From assembly GCF_039904985.1 (NCBI RefSeq), contig NZ_CP157005.1, forward strand, positions 930,001 through 994,000: a DNA stretch of 64,000 nucleotides, given 5' to 3'. Positions within the stretch are counted from its first letter, which is position 1; each line of letters opens with the position of its first letter. The notes under the pieces are model-generated. The model was not told the DNA's origin, searched no databases, and saw nothing but the letters and a program-made list of their open reading frames with translations. Of this stretch, positions 1 through 8,786 are shown piece after piece. Position numbers and translations under genes: made by a program. Source of the DNA: Methylomonas sp. AM2-LC (GTDB lineage: Bacteria > Pseudomonadota > Gammaproteobacteria > Methylococcales > Methylomonadaceae).

Positions 1-2
1 AA

Positions 3-410
3 GGCCGGGGCGCCAAAATTCGACTGTTTATTGCCACCCAGACTTTTGCGGATTTTGCCGCCAAAACCGGTTCCCAGGATAAAGCCCGGCAGGTACTGGG
101 TAACGTCAATAACTTGATTGCGCTTCGCATCATGGATAGCGAAACTCAACAATACATCACCGACAACCTACCGAAAACCCGGCTGAAATACATCATGCGC
201 ACTCAGGGTGTCGCAACTAGCGCTACCAATCCCAGCGTATTTTCCGGTAATGTCGGAGAAAGACTGATGGAAGAAGAAGGCGATCTGTTTGCCCCACAGT
301 TGTTGGGACAACTGCCTGATCTACATTACATCGCTAAATTATCCGGCGGCAGAATCGTCAAAGGGCGTTTGCCGGTGCTTCGATCTCACCTGGACGCCAA
401 ACAGGCTTAA
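3..410 (+). CDS. traD: TraD type IV coupling protein, C-terminal part (cut by window edge)
   Basis: An open frame enters from the left edge and ends in TAA. TraD is the inner-membrane hexameric ATPase that hands the relaxase-DNA complex to the conjugative channel. Visible are the end of the motor domain (FIATQTFADFAAKTGS, with the Q-T-F-A-D segment typical of the C-terminal RecA core) and VLGNVNNLIALRIMDSETQ, as in ICE/SXT-type TraD proteins. The Walker motifs must lie before the window. The next gene starts 3 bases after the stop and encodes the DUF4400 protein that normally follows traD in this ICE family, which supports the call. The real start is outside the window. Confidence 0.85.
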   Translation, partial: GRGAKIRLFIATQTFADFAAKTGSQDKARQVLGNVNNLIALRIMDSETQQYITDNLPKTRLKYIMRTQGVATSATNPSVFSGNVGERLMEEEGDLFAPQLLGQLPDLHYIAKLSGGRIVKGRLPVLRSHLDAKQA

Positions 411-412
411 CC

Positions 413-1045
413 ATGCAACGGAACATTCTGGTCAGTTTGATGATCTGGTTATTGGAAATCATCCTGGTAGCCGGTTTTGTATCCGATGAATGGACCAGGG
501 AAATTCAAGCCGTTGAAGACAAAATGCTGATCGACTACTTTGGAAAGGAAAAAGACGCCGAGATCCGCAAAACCACGCAACACTGGTTCGACAAGTTTTT
601 CGTCAAAACCGGTATCCGCGAAAATGTCTACCATTACTTTATTCCGACTGAACGCGAACGGCAAATGTCCAAGGGGTTTGAGGATGTCGGCCGGCATGAT
701 CTTTTCCCTTTTATTCAGAGCCGGTTAGATGTGCTTTGGGATACGGTTTATCAGATGATTAAACGCTTCATCATGGCCTGTATTTGGTTTCCGTTTTTGG
801 CGGTTACTTTGTTGCCATTCTGTATTGACGGCATCGTCAGGCGCAAAATAAGCCAGACCAACTTCGATTATCCAAGTCCCATGGCGCATCGTTATAGTCT
901 ATATGCGATTTTGGGAGCCCTGTATTTACTGTTTGTTGGCGTGACGCTGCCTTTTCCGGTACCACCTCAATCGGTTCCGGTTGGGGTCATCATCGTGGCT
1001 TGGGCAACTAATGTGCTGTTGGCTAATACTCAGAAGCGAATTTAG
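413..1045 (+). CDS. DUF4400 ICE membrane protein (SXT s043/TraJ-like)
   Basis: This 210-residue protein matches the DUF4400 family of integrating conjugative elements. It has an N-terminal membrane segment (about residues 5-22), a soluble middle rich in charged residues, and two or three further hydrophobic segments (about residues 115-135, 160-180 and 188-203). In SXT/R391 the equivalent gene (s043, sometimes called traJ) sits right after traD and just before a cargo hotspot, then traL. Here traL is 17 kb away, so the same hotspot appears to be occupied. Its exact role in transfer is not known. The start is 3 bases after traD stops, so they are probably cotranscribed. Confidence 0.75.
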   Translation: MQRNILVSLMIWLLEIILVAGFVSDEWTREIQAVEDKMLIDYFGKEKDAEIRKTTQHWFDKFFVKTGIRENVYHYFIPTERERQMSKGFEDVGRHDLFPFIQSRLDVLWDTVYQMIKRFIMACIWFPFLAVTLLPFCIDGIVRRKISQTNFDYPSPMAHRYSLYAILGALYLLFVGVTLPFPVPPQSVPVGVIIVAWATNVLLANTQKRI

Positions 1046-1074
1046 GTTATCTACAAACCGGAAACAAAATTGCA

Positions 1075-1385
1075 TTAGTCCGAACAGGCCAAAGGAAGCA
1101 GACCCGTTACCATCTCAAATTGGATAAGCTCGCCTAATTCAAAGTATCGAATGAATAGCTTACTTAAAAACTGTGTGATTTCACGCAGTCCAAATAGGTG
1201 ATATGCCGCATTTTTATCCATCAGCACAGCAAGATTATTCAGTTCCCCTAGTGCAGACTCTAAACTGTAATAGCTAATACCTCGTCTACAACCCTATTGC
1301 ACGCTGGCTTTTGAGATATAAATACATGCTTTATTATCAATCTCATAACGGCATCGTTAATCTTTGCATAAAAATTGCTTTAGTA
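1075..1385 (-). pseudogene. Relic A of a small gene found upstream of the ECF sigma genes
   Basis: The minus strand here aligns with the 73-codon frame at 7875-8096. Shared residues include ALGELN, then LM-KN-AYHLF. Relic A continues in frame through GLREITQFLSKLF to a TAA at 1075-1077. A TAG at about 1293 and lack of a start codon show that the upper half is decayed, although nucleotide similarity runs to about 1385 (GCA-ATTTTTATGC and the following 40 bases). The intact protein's function is unknown. The palindrome at 1170-1189 lies inside it. No other gene lies between 1046 and the sigma gene. Confidence 0.55.
1170..1189. promoter_or_regulatory. Conserved 18-bp palindrome upstream of sigma gene 1
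   Basis: CTGTGTGATTTCACGCAG at 1171-1188 is a near-perfect dyad, extended by A/T on each side. The same dyad (CTG-Y-GT-N-AWWT-N-AC-R-CAG) occurs at 7870-7887 and 44059-44076, each 230-330 bp upstream of an ECF sigma gene. It could be an operator, a hairpin, or just a conserved coding segment (LREITQ) of the relic gene. Confidence 0.4.
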
Positions 1386-1421
1386 TTCCCTACGATTCGG
1401 ATTTCTTACCCTAAATGCATA

Positions 1422-1943
1422 ATGCTCGAATTTTCTGTTAACGATATTGCTGTTTTGATGCAAAGACATCGTCAAGAGCTAATGCGTTATTTATCCCAGA
1501 GACTCGGTTGTAACGATACGGCACAAGATATTTTTCAGGAAACCTTTCTTCGCTATGCCGGATACGATGGCAAAACCACAGTGGAGAATCCGCGGGCTTT
1601 TATTTTTCGGATTGCGGCCAATCTAACGACTGATTATTTGCGCAGCCGTTCGCGTCATTACCATCAAGACATAGATGCCGAGGATGGTGAAACGATCAGC
1701 GAAATCGAAGACCCCAGGCTTTCGGTGGAGCGTACCGCCATATCTCAGCAACAGCTTGAACAGTTGATTTCGGCGCTAGCGGAGTTGCCACCCAAATGTA
1801 GTGAAGTTTTTATCATGCTTAAAGTTAAGCACTACAGCTATGCGGAAGTGGAACAGAAACTCGGCATTTCAAATACCATGGTTTTCAATTATGTGACCAG
1901 GGCAATGGCGCATTGTCGGCAACGGCTCGGTGATTTAGATTAA
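1422..1943 (+). CDS. ECF sigma factor, FecI-like (module 1)
   Basis: This is a sigma-70 region 2 plus region 4 protein of 173 residues. Region 2 shows TAQDIFQETFLRYA and the FRIAANLTTDYLRSRSR helix that contacts the -10 element. Region 4 shows the LAELPPKCSEVFIMLKV segment and a helix-turn-helix around YAEVEQKLGISNTMVFNY. Such iron-type ECF factors direct RNA polymerase to the promoter of the matching TonB receptor after release by FecR. The open frame extends further upstream, but alignment with FecI proteins favours ATG 1422 (MLEFSVND). The fecR gene follows after about 80 bp and the receptor after that, giving a complete I-R-A module. The exact start is uncertain because no strong ribosome site is visible. 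Confidence 0.85.
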   Translation: MLEFSVNDIAVLMQRHRQELMRYLSQRLGCNDTAQDIFQETFLRYAGYDGKTTVENPRAFIFRIAANLTTDYLRSRSRHYHQDIDAEDGETISEIEDPRLSVERTAISQQQLEQLISALAELPPKCSEVFIMLKVKHYSYAEVEQKLGISNTMVFNYVTRAMAHCRQRLGDLD

Positions 1944-2021
1944 CTACAGCCAACTTTTATATACCGGACGATACAAAAGATCTTATGGTGATATTCGTTA
2001 TCGATCATATCGTCTTATAAT

Positions 2022-3047
2022 TTGATGACACTATCAAACGGTTACCCCATGAATCAGATCGACCCCTTGCCGCCGACCGGTAGCGCTGCCGAGCAAGCCG
2101 ATTATTGGTTGGCTCTACTCAATTCCCCGCTGCTCGATCAAGGGCAACAGTTGGCTTTTGAACAATGGTTGGCTGCCAGCCATGAAAATCGGCTGGCATG
2201 GGAAAAAGCCCAGGTCTGGTGGCAAAAAATCGATACGCTTAGCGCCTCGCAAGCTGCGATGTTGGAACAGCGTTTAGCCGCAAACGTTAAACCAGTTACC
2301 CAAGCAAAACCGGTAGCCAAAAAAAATCCGCTGCAACTCTTTAATGCTTGGGGATTTCCTGCTTTTGCATGCTTGTTGTTGGCTGTGTGGCTCGGATTTA
2401 CAAGCTTACCGCTCAAATTTGCCGATTATCACACCGGCAAAGGCGAGCTAAAAACGCTAGCATTAAGTGACGGCTCTACGGTACTGCTCAATACAGACTC
2501 ATCATTATCGGTGGATTATTCCGGCCGGCAGCGCAATATTAGCTTACAGGGCGAAGCCTATTTCAAGGTTGCCGCCGATGCTCAGCGACCTTTCGAGGTA
2601 CAAACTGAAAGCGGCCGGGTTCGCGCCTTGGGTACCGCTTTTGAGGTTAAGCAACTCGATGCGGATATGGCAGTTACCGTTTATGAACACAGCGTACGTG
2701 TGACTTTTCAGCAAGGCGAAACGGTTGATCGATTAGAAGAAGGTCAGCGTATTGCTTTGTCTAATCAGCAAATTGGCCCCATTGAAAATGTCAATTTAAA
2801 GCAAACCAAAGCCTGGCAGGAGCACTTACTGGTTTTCAAAAATCAACCGCTTCAGCAGGTCATAACCGAACTCAACCGTTACCGCTCAGGCAAAATTGTC
2901 ATTATGGACCACAGCTTGGCCGAACATTTAGTGACAGGCGTCTTCGATTCCTCCGATCCCGATGCGGCACTAGCGACCATAGAAAAAACCTTGGCGGCTA
3001 AAGAGTATCGTCTGTTCAACAGTTTGGTTTTTTTAACTGGAACATAG
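2022..3047 (+). CDS. FecR-like anti-sigma / sigma regulator (module 1)
   Basis: This single-pass inner-membrane regulator is 341 residues long. The N-terminal cytoplasmic DUF4880 domain (AEQADYWLALLNSP, FEQWLAASHENRLAWEKA) would bind FecI. A membrane segment lies at about residues 109-127 (FPAFACLLLAVWLGF). The periplasmic FecR domain includes LSDGSTVLLNTDSSL, LQGEAYFKVA, RPFEVQTESGRVRALGTAF. A C-terminal DUF4974/STN-like part includes QPLQQVITELNRYRSGKI. It relays the receptor signal to the sigma factor. ATG 2049 (MNQIDPLPP) is an equally possible start. The receptor gene begins 234 bp downstream. Confidence 0.87.
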   Translation: MMTLSNGYPMNQIDPLPPTGSAAEQADYWLALLNSPLLDQGQQLAFEQWLAASHENRLAWEKAQVWWQKIDTLSASQAAMLEQRLAANVKPVTQAKPVAKKNPLQLFNAWGFPAFACLLLAVWLGFTSLPLKFADYHTGKGELKTLALSDGSTVLLNTDSSLSVDYSGRQRNISLQGEAYFKVAADAQRPFEVQTESGRVRALGTAFEVKQLDADMAVTVYEHSVRVTFQQGETVDRLEEGQRIALSNQQIGPIENVNLKQTKAWQEHLLVFKNQPLQQVITELNRYRSGKIVIMDHSLAEHLVTGVFDSSDPDAALATIEKTLAAKEYRLFNSLVFLTGT

Positions 3048-3281
3048 TGTTCGCGCGCAGTGAATAGCCAGTCTGGTTGGGCGCACCCGTTTGTTCCACG
3101 TTTTGTTTTGCTCTCCAAATTTCCTGCCGGAAGCCCCCCAAAGTGAAATTTTAAAAATAATTTCATCCCACGGGTTATAAAACTGCTCGTCGCCAGCGTC
3201 ATAGCTATGTACACGCGAAGATCGGACCAGGTATGCCTGGAAATGCTCTCGCGATTCTACCATTTGTGACCAGGAACTTAG

Positions 3282-5825
3282 ATGAGCCCGCATTTTCCCC
3301 GATTTATTCCGATTTGTTTAACCGCGATTCCGGTTTTGATTGCAACACCACTTTGTGCCGCCGAAACCCTCATTGGCTTTAATATTGGCGCACAGTCTTT
3401 GGCTGATGCTCTATTGGAATTTTCGCAAACCAGTGGACTAAAGATATTTTATAGCGCTGAGATGACCAAAAACATCAAAACCAGCGGACTAAATGGTAAA
3501 TACACTGCGCAACAGGGTTTGCAAAAATTGCTGAATGACACGGGTTTACAATATAAGTACACGGATAAAGAGACAGTAACGATAGAGAACGCACCTGCCA
3601 CGCCACAGAGTAATCAGGCTGACCCAACGACTTTGCCGAAAGTCAATGTAGTCGGCACTGCCGTATACAATGTTAAAGATCCCTACAACGAAGACTATGT
3701 ACTACCAAACGCCACTGCTGGCACCAAAACCGATACGCCGATTATGGAAACGCCGTTGAACGTACAGGTGATTTCCAAACAGGTTTTGAAAGATCAGCAG
3801 GTGATTACATTGGGTGATTCATTGAAAAATGTCAGTGGTGTTAGCTTGAATAGTAGTTCTATCGGCCAAGGTTGGGACACTGGCGTCAATCAATCCATCG
3901 TGATGCGCGGCTTTGCCTCAGACACCTATTTCCGTAACGGTTTCCGTCTCCAGCAAGGCTCAGACACTCGCGAGATGGCGAATGTGGAAAGCGTTGAAGT
4001 GTTGAAAGGCTCTGCTGCCATTTTGTATGGGTTGGTAGAGCCAGGAGGCATGGTCAACGTGATCACCAAACAACCGCTGGCAACTCCTTACTACGCGGTT
4101 AACCAGCAATTCGGGTCCTATGATCTGTACCGGACGACCGTCGATGCCACTGGTCCTGTTACCGACAATAAGGATGTGCTGTACCGGATAAACATGTCTT
4201 ATCAAAACAGCGGTTCGTTCCGTGATTATGTCAATAACGAGAAATTCTACATCGCGCCGATCGTGAAATGGAACATCAGCCCCAGAACTCAGGTGACTGG
4301 AGAACTGGAATATAGCCACGATAATTTAGGCCTGGATAACTCAGCCGTACCGCTCCTTAATAATCAATTTATGTATACCCCCATCAACCGCAACTATGGC
4401 GCGCCCGCGCCAAAAAAGCTGGATAACATTTTTGGCGGTGCCAACTGGTCGCATCAATTCAATGACGACTGGTCTATCAAGCATAGCATGTCTGTGAATC
4501 ACTCAAATTCAAATGCTTTGGGGATAAGTGTTTTAGCACCACTCTTAGCCACCTATTTTGTTCCTGGAGCGCCAGCCGATCAAATGGCCCTTGGTTTATT
4601 TCAAAACAATGCCACAAACAACACCTATGCCACCAACATGGATCTGACCGGGCATTTCGATACGGCGTGGCTTAAACACACCTTGCTGCTGGGTGGCGAC
4701 TATTATCGCGTGGATACTGCAAACTCTCAGGGTAGCAGCCTTTATAATTTTGTCGGCAACAATATCCTTAATCCGACCCCATGTGCCACCATCACCTGTG
4801 GATTGTCAATAGATCCGCAGTCACCCTATACAACCCCAGCATCAAACACTCAAACCGACCAGTATGGCCTTTACCTGCAAGACCAGATTAAATTGCCTTA
4901 TGATGTCCATGTCACGGGTGGATTCAGATACCAGAATATTCACCAAGGTTTTAATGTAACGCGTAATAATTTAGTGTCATATACCGGTCCATCGTTATCG
5001 GCGGATGCGGTGACGCCCAGAGTCGGTTTGTTGTGGCAGCCGCAAAAATGGCTCAGCCTCTACAGCAACTACACCGAGAATTTTGGCGCCAACGGCGGAG
5101 GTCTATTGGTTTATGTTAATGATACGACTAGTAAACAGGCAGGGCCCACCAGCTCCCAGCAATGGGAAGTCGGCTTCAAGAACGAGTTCTTCGGCGGGCG
5201 GCTGCGTAGCACCTTTGCTTATTATAATTTGACCAAACAAAACGTCGCCTCTGCCGATCCCAACCAACTACACGTTTGCGGCGGTGGAGGCTGTAGTCAA
5301 TTAACCGGCGAGGTTCGTAGCCGGGGGCCGGAACTGGATATTCAGGGGGAAATCCTGCCGGGTTGGAACGCGATTGCCACCTACGCCAACACCGACATTA
5401 TCGTTACTAAAACGGGTACCAGCGATTATCCTGCAGTCGGTAGCCGTTATTGGGGGGTGCCCAGAAATACCGCCAGCCTGTGGAACACCTACGATTTTCA
5501 GCAAGACCCACTGAAAGGTTTTAAGGTCGGTGGCGGTGTCACACTACGAGATGGCACGCTTGCTCAATCTATCGGTCGAGACAATACCGCCCCCACTACC
5601 GCCGGCTATGCAACCGTCGATCTGCTGGCGGCATATAGCCTGAAGTTGGGCAACAAGTCGAAGGTCAGCGTACAGTTTAATATCAACAATCTTCTGGATA
5701 AGCTCTACTATACCTCTGCCGCCACTTATTCGTCGACGGATAGTACTTCTGTCGGATATAACTCCGGTATTGCTGCTTATGGCGTGCCTCGCACGTTTAT
5801 GGGGTCTATTCGGGTTGAGTTTTAA
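3282..5825 (+). CDS. TonB-dependent transducer receptor with STN domain (module 1)
   Basis: An 847-residue outer-membrane metallophore (probably siderophore) receptor. A signal peptide ends near PLCAAE (residue about 28). The STN signalling domain follows (about 33-105: FNIGAQSLADALLEFSQTSG), then a likely TonB box (LPKVNVVG), the plug (METPLNVQVISKQVLKDQQ through ILYGLVEPGGMVNVIT) and a beta barrel ending in GSIRVEF with the usual C-terminal Phe. The ligand cannot be read from sequence; ferric siderophore is most likely, and copper/lanthanide metallophores are possible in methanotrophs. The plug and barrel are very close to the receptor at 39484-42096, whereas the STN domains differ, suggesting recombination between paralogs. 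Confidence 0.9.
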   Translation: MSPHFPRFIPICLTAIPVLIATPLCAAETLIGFNIGAQSLADALLEFSQTSGLKIFYSAEMTKNIKTSGLNGKYTAQQGLQKLLNDTGLQYKYTDKETVTIENAPATPQSNQADPTTLPKVNVVGTAVYNVKDPYNEDYVLPNATAGTKTDTPIMETPLNVQVISKQVLKDQQVITLGDSLKNVSGVSLNSSSIGQGWDTGVNQSIVMRGFASDTYFRNGFRLQQGSDTREMANVESVEVLKGSAAILYGLVEPGGMVNVITKQPLATPYYAVNQQFGSYDLYRTTVDATGPVTDNKDVLYRINMSYQNSGSFRDYVNNEKFYIAPIVKWNISPRTQVTGELEYSHDNLGLDNSAVPLLNNQFMYTPINRNYGAPAPKKLDNIFGGANWSHQFNDDWSIKHSMSVNHSNSNALGISVLAPLLATYFVPGAPADQMALGLFQNNATNNTYATNMDLTGHFDTAWLKHTLLLGGDYYRVDTANSQGSSLYNFVGNNILNPTPCATITCGLSIDPQSPYTTPASNTQTDQYGLYLQDQIKLPYDVHVTGGFRYQNIHQGFNVTRNNLVSYTGPSLSADAVTPRVGLLWQPQKWLSLYSNYTENFGANGGGLLVYVNDTTSKQAGPTSSQQWEVGFKNEFFGGRLRSTFAYYNLTKQNVASADPNQLHVCGGGGCSQLTGEVRSRGPELDIQGEILPGWNAIATYANTDIIVTKTGTSDYPAVGSRYWGVPRNTASLWNTYDFQQDPLKGFKVGGGVTLRDGTLAQSIGRDNTAPTTAGYATVDLLAAYSLKLGNKSKVSVQFNINNLLDKLYYTSAATYSSTDSTSVGYNSGIAAYGVPRTFMGSIRVEF

Positions 5826-5846
5826 CCTTACCTTTATTTCTTATCT

Positions 5847-5876
5847 ATCGTAAAATAGTTTTAACTTTTTTACGAT
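5847..5876 (+). terminator. Dyad after receptor 1, possible terminator
   Basis: ATCGTAAAA and TTTTACGAT form a 9-bp perfect inverted repeat with an A/T-rich 12-base loop, 20 bases after the receptor stop. It is AT-rich and has no clear T-run after the stem, so termination is only a suggestion. It ends 15 bases before the ATPase start. Confidence 0.35.
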
Positions 5877-5891
5877 GAGTCTTATTTTGGA

Positions 5892-7100
5892 ATGAAACGT
5901 CTATATGGCAAACAAATATCAAACGAGCTGTTTTTGAATCGGCAAATGCTTTTTGTATCCGGCCCAAGGCAAGTCGGTAAAACAACCTTAGCCAGACAGT
6001 TATGCCAAGACCACAACGGTCACTATCTGAATTGGGATGATGTTGAACATCGCCAGCTGATTTTGGCAGGCACTAATGCTCTGGTTTCTGCGCTCGGCCT
6101 AGATCAATTACGTGCGGAAAAAACGTTGATAGTTTTTGATGAGCTGCATAAATATCGACATTGGAAAGATTTTTTAAAAGGTTTTTTCGACCGTTACGAA
6201 CAGCAAGTGCATATTCTGGTGACGGGTAGCGCAAGATTGGATATTTTTAAGAAAGGTGGCGATAGTTTGATGGGACGCTACTTCCATCTGTGTATGCATC
6301 CATTAACTGTTGGTGAGGTATGCAATCAAGCGATTGACTGCGAACAATTGATCCAGCTACCGCAGCCAATAGCCGCTGACAGTTTTGATAAGTTGTATCA
6401 GTTTGGCGGATTTCCAGAACCCTACATCAAAGCCAATCCCCGGTTTAGCTTGCGTTGGCACAATTTGCGCTCAAAACAGCTCATCCAGGAAGATATTCGG
6501 GACGGCTCAAATGTACAGGAATTAGCGCAATTAGAAGTTCTCAGTCGCTTGCTCAGCGCCCAAACTGGACAAGTGACACGTTACGCTACGCTGGCAACCC
6601 AAATTCGTGTCTCGGTAGACACCATACGTCGCTGGCTCGATACCTTGGAGAGTTTTTATTTTTGTTTCCGTATCCGGCCCTGGAGCACTAATATTGCCAG
6701 TTCGTTACGCAAAGAACCAAAAACCTACTTATGGGACTGGTCTTTGATCAGCGACAGTGGTATGCGAGCCGAAAACTTTATTGCCAGCCATTTACTCAAA
6801 GCCGTACATTGGTGGAATGATTTGGGGATGGGCGACTTTGGGCTCTATTACCTGCGGACCAAGGATCAGAAAGAAGTGGATTTTTTAATCTCTAAAAATG
6901 GTCGTCCTTGGTTTTTAGTAGAAGTGAAATCTTCGGAAAGTGCTGCGCTAAACGCAAACCTGGCCTGGTTTCAAGATAAAACCGGAGCCGAGCATGCGTT
7001 TCAAGTCTGCCTGAATATGCCCTTTGTGCCAGTGGATTGTTTTTCAGTAAACACGCCCGTCAAAGTGCCGGCACAAACACTTTTATCGCAACTAATCTAA
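5892..7100 (+). CDS. AAA_14 / DUF4143 ATPase
   Basis: A 402-residue P-loop ATPase of the AAA_14-DUF4143 type. Walker A is SGPRQVGKTTLARQL (about residues 24-38) and Walker B is TLIVFDELHKYRHW (about 83-96). A GSARLDIFKKGGDSLMGRYF segment acts as sensor region. The C-terminal DUF4143 part ends with a nuclease-like fold segment (KDQKEVDFLISKNGRPWFLVEVKSS). The last stretch has the E-V-D-F...V-E-V-K pattern of PD-(D/E)XK-like domains, although activity is unproven. The family is widespread in accessory DNA and has no settled role. It stands between receptor module 1 and a vapBC pair, with no obvious functional link to either. Confidence 0.8.
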   Translation: MKRLYGKQISNELFLNRQMLFVSGPRQVGKTTLARQLCQDHNGHYLNWDDVEHRQLILAGTNALVSALGLDQLRAEKTLIVFDELHKYRHWKDFLKGFFDRYEQQVHILVTGSARLDIFKKGGDSLMGRYFHLCMHPLTVGEVCNQAIDCEQLIQLPQPIAADSFDKLYQFGGFPEPYIKANPRFSLRWHNLRSKQLIQEDIRDGSNVQELAQLEVLSRLLSAQTGQVTRYATLATQIRVSVDTIRRWLDTLESFYFCFRIRPWSTNIASSLRKEPKTYLWDWSLISDSGMRAENFIASHLLKAVHWWNDLGMGDFGLYYLRTKDQKEVDFLISKNGRPWFLVEVKSSESAALNANLAWFQDKTGAEHAFQVCLNMPFVPVDCFSVNTPVKVPAQTLLSQLI

Positions 7101-7174
7101 TGAGAGCGGTAATAACACTTGGGTGGATTTTGGCGCTCAAGATAAATCAGCCGCGATGTAAGATAAAATGATAT

Positions 7175-7576
7175 TTAGGGTAAACGCCACTGTTTATGTT
7201 GTAACGGAACAAACTGACTAATCGTAATAAAATCACGGTCATCATGTACCAGCAACAAACTATTCTCCAGCGCAATTTGTGCAATACAGCAATCAATCGG
7301 ACTGCGTATAGTAAGACCTTGTCTACGCAGATCAAAATAGAGTCTCGCCGCTGCCTGCCAGGTAGAAATTTGTGCTTCAATGTAATCCTGCCCGTCAAGA
7401 TACTCGCTGAGCAAGTTCCATTCCCGCTCATCCCGGCAACCTTGAAGTAATTCCAATTGTTGGAATCGGGTCAAAACAATCGCTTGATCGCCGATGTATT
7501 CATACAAACGCGGGCTATATTCCCTGGTTTTATCCCTAAAGACATGAATCCAAATCGATGTATCAATCAGGATCAT
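7175..7576 (-). CDS. vapC: VapC-type PIN-domain toxin
   Basis: A 133-residue PIN-domain ribonuclease. The acidic active-site residues are visible: MILIDTSIWI (first Asp), an early-middle Glu in QQLELLQG, SPIDCCIAQIA, and HDDRDF near the end. PIN toxins cleave tRNA or other RNA when their antitoxin is lost. The upstream antitoxin gene overlaps it by 14 bases on the same strand, the normal vapBC layout. The length is typical for the family. No catalytic residue appears missing, so this is probably an active stabilisation or defence module of the element. Confidence 0.88.
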   Translation of the reverse strand: MILIDTSIWIHVFRDKTREYSPRLYEYIGDQAIVLTRFQQLELLQGCRDEREWNLLSEYLDGQDYIEAQISTWQAAARLYFDLRRQGLTIRSPIDCCIAQIALENSLLLVHDDRDFITISQFVPLQHKQWRLP

Positions 7577-7775
7577 GCCGCAGTTCTCGCAGTCCTTTGT
7601 GATCGTAATCGTCAGTTAGTTGAATTTTCCCGGCAAGCTCAAACAAGTTTTTCTTGCGGCGGGAACGAATCAATTCACGCAAGGCCAGATCAACCAATTC
7701 GCGCTTACTGGCGGCACCGGTCAGTGTAGTGGCTTCTTTCACTAGCGCTTCATCAAGGACAATATTAGTACGCAT
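7563..7775 (-). CDS. vapB: VapB-type antitoxin (VapB_antitoxin family)
   Basis: A 70-residue DNA-binding antitoxin of the MRTNIVLDEALVKEA type. It has a ribbon-helix-helix-like N-terminus (MRTNIVLDEAL, then TGAASKRELVDLALRELI) and a charged, likely disordered C-terminus (DDYDHKGLRELRHDP) that would cover the toxin active site. It precedes and overlaps vapC, so the two are translated together. Such pairs usually repress their own promoter; the AT-rich stretch 7776-7830 upstream would be the site, but I see no clear operator. Confidence 0.88.
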   Translation of the reverse strand: MRTNIVLDEALVKEATTLTGAASKRELVDLALRELIRSRRKKNLFELAGKIQLTDDYDHKGLRELRHDPD

Positions 7776-7868
7776 GGCGCTCTCCTATACACGTTAGAAG
7801 GTGTATTATACACCACTAATATGTCGTGTGGTTGTCTGGAGCCGTCAACCTACAGTGCGAATTCTATA

Positions 7869-7888
7869 GCTGTGTCATATCACACAGT
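7869..7888. promoter_or_regulatory. Conserved 18-bp palindrome upstream of sigma gene 2
   Basis: CTGTGTCATATCACACAG at 7870-7887 is a dyad of the same pattern as those at 1171 and 44059. A single-base deletion in the surrounding relic gene has put the reading frame out here, yet the dyad symmetry is retained. This slightly favours a DNA-level role. Confidence 0.4.
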
Positions 7889-8096
7889 CGAATAGGTGAT
7901 ATGCCGTATTTTTACCCATCAGTTTTTCAAGTTTATTTAGTTCGCCTAATGCCGCCGCCTTATCTGCAATACCCAATGCATAAGCTATAACCCTTTTCAG
8001 CTCTGGATTCGTAAATAATGCAAGGATGCTTTCTGTAGCTCGCCAAATGATATCGTCTATTTTGGCATAAAAATTGTTTGCTTTTTCTCTTGGCAT
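7875..8096 (-). pseudogene. Relic B: small gene upstream of sigma gene 2, best-preserved copy
   Basis: An open frame of 73 codons starts with MPREKANNFYAKIDD and ends YHLFDCVI. It aligns with relic A (1075-1385) and relic C (44038-44120). Compared with relic A, one base is missing within the F-G/D codon just before the palindrome. The last residues (DCVI) and stop are therefore frameshift products, and the original protein probably continued as in relic A (GLREITQF). Residues 24-60 are predicted helical. I do not recognise the family. It might still be expressed as a short protein, but the pattern of three unequal remnants argues for decay. Confidence 0.45.
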
Positions 8097-8211
8097 TCAA
8101 GTTATCAGCCTGAATGCGTCGTGCTCAAGTTATTCCCAATACCATTACTTTATCAATGCAAAAACTTCGCCAAATGCACATGCGATATTTGTTATCTTGC
8201 TGTTTCCCCCG

Positions 8212-8718
8212 ATGATTACGATTGGCGAAGAAAATTTGTTGGCGACTTTTTTGCGGCATCAAAGCGAGTTGCTGCAATTTTTGACCTATAAGGTCAGTTG
8301 CGACGAGGCTGCCGACGATTTGTTACAGGAAACGTATTTACGCATTGCCCGCATTCCTAATGACAGTGAAATAGTCAATAAACGTGCGTTCGTCTATAGA
8401 GTTGCCGATAATCTGGCCCTGGACCATCTGCGCGGTGTTACACGCGAGCATAAGCGTGATGGCGGCAGTGTCACAGAGGAGATAATCTGCACGCATCCAG
8501 AACCGGATACGGTGTTGTCAGGACTACAACAAATGGAAATGTTGGAGAAACTCATTTATGAATTGCCATTACAATGCCGAACGGTATTTTTACTGTGCCG
8601 GGTGGAAGGCAAAAGCTATTCGGAAGTTGCCAAAGAGCTAGGCATTTCGGGGCGCACAGTAGAAAATCATGTTTACAAGGCCTTGAAGTTGCTAAAAGAG
8701 CGGATCGATTCGCTTTGA
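8212..8718 (+). CDS. ECF sigma factor, FecI-like (module 2)
   Basis: A 168-residue ECF sigma factor. Region 2 contains ADDLLQETYLRIARI and FVYRVADNLALDHLRG. Region 4 contains LPLQCRTVFLLCRVEGKSYSE followed by the helix-turn-helix KELGISGRTVENHVYKALK. The open frame starts earlier, but ATG 8212 (MITIGEENLLATFLRH) fits the family's usual N-terminus. The fecR gene begins 68 bp after its stop. It should act on the promoter of the receptor at 12811, from which it is now separated by an IS21 element. Confidence 0.87.
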   Translation: MITIGEENLLATFLRHQSELLQFLTYKVSCDEAADDLLQETYLRIARIPNDSEIVNKRAFVYRVADNLALDHLRGVTREHKRDGGSVTEEIICTHPEPDTVLSGLQQMEMLEKLIYELPLQCRTVFLLCRVEGKSYSEVAKELGISGRTVENHVYKALKLLKERIDSL

Positions 8719-8786
8719 TGCAACTTTCCAACGTTGTTTATGTTTTGGCATTATATACTTCCTTGCATTAAGGCTTTATCTCCATT

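Noticed and set aside
1170..1189. CRP-type site for the palindrome (TGTGA...TCAC)
   Set aside because: The spacing between half-sites is too short for CRP, and the outer CTG/CAG arms are equally conserved.
3033..3293. Reverse frame between fecR and receptor of module 1 (contains SRVHSYDAGDEQFYNPWDE)
   Set aside because: It would fit the pattern of reverse-strand genes at this place, but I recognise no antitoxin motif, it overlaps both neighbours, and nothing supports a start. It could be a decayed gene; not strong enough to list.
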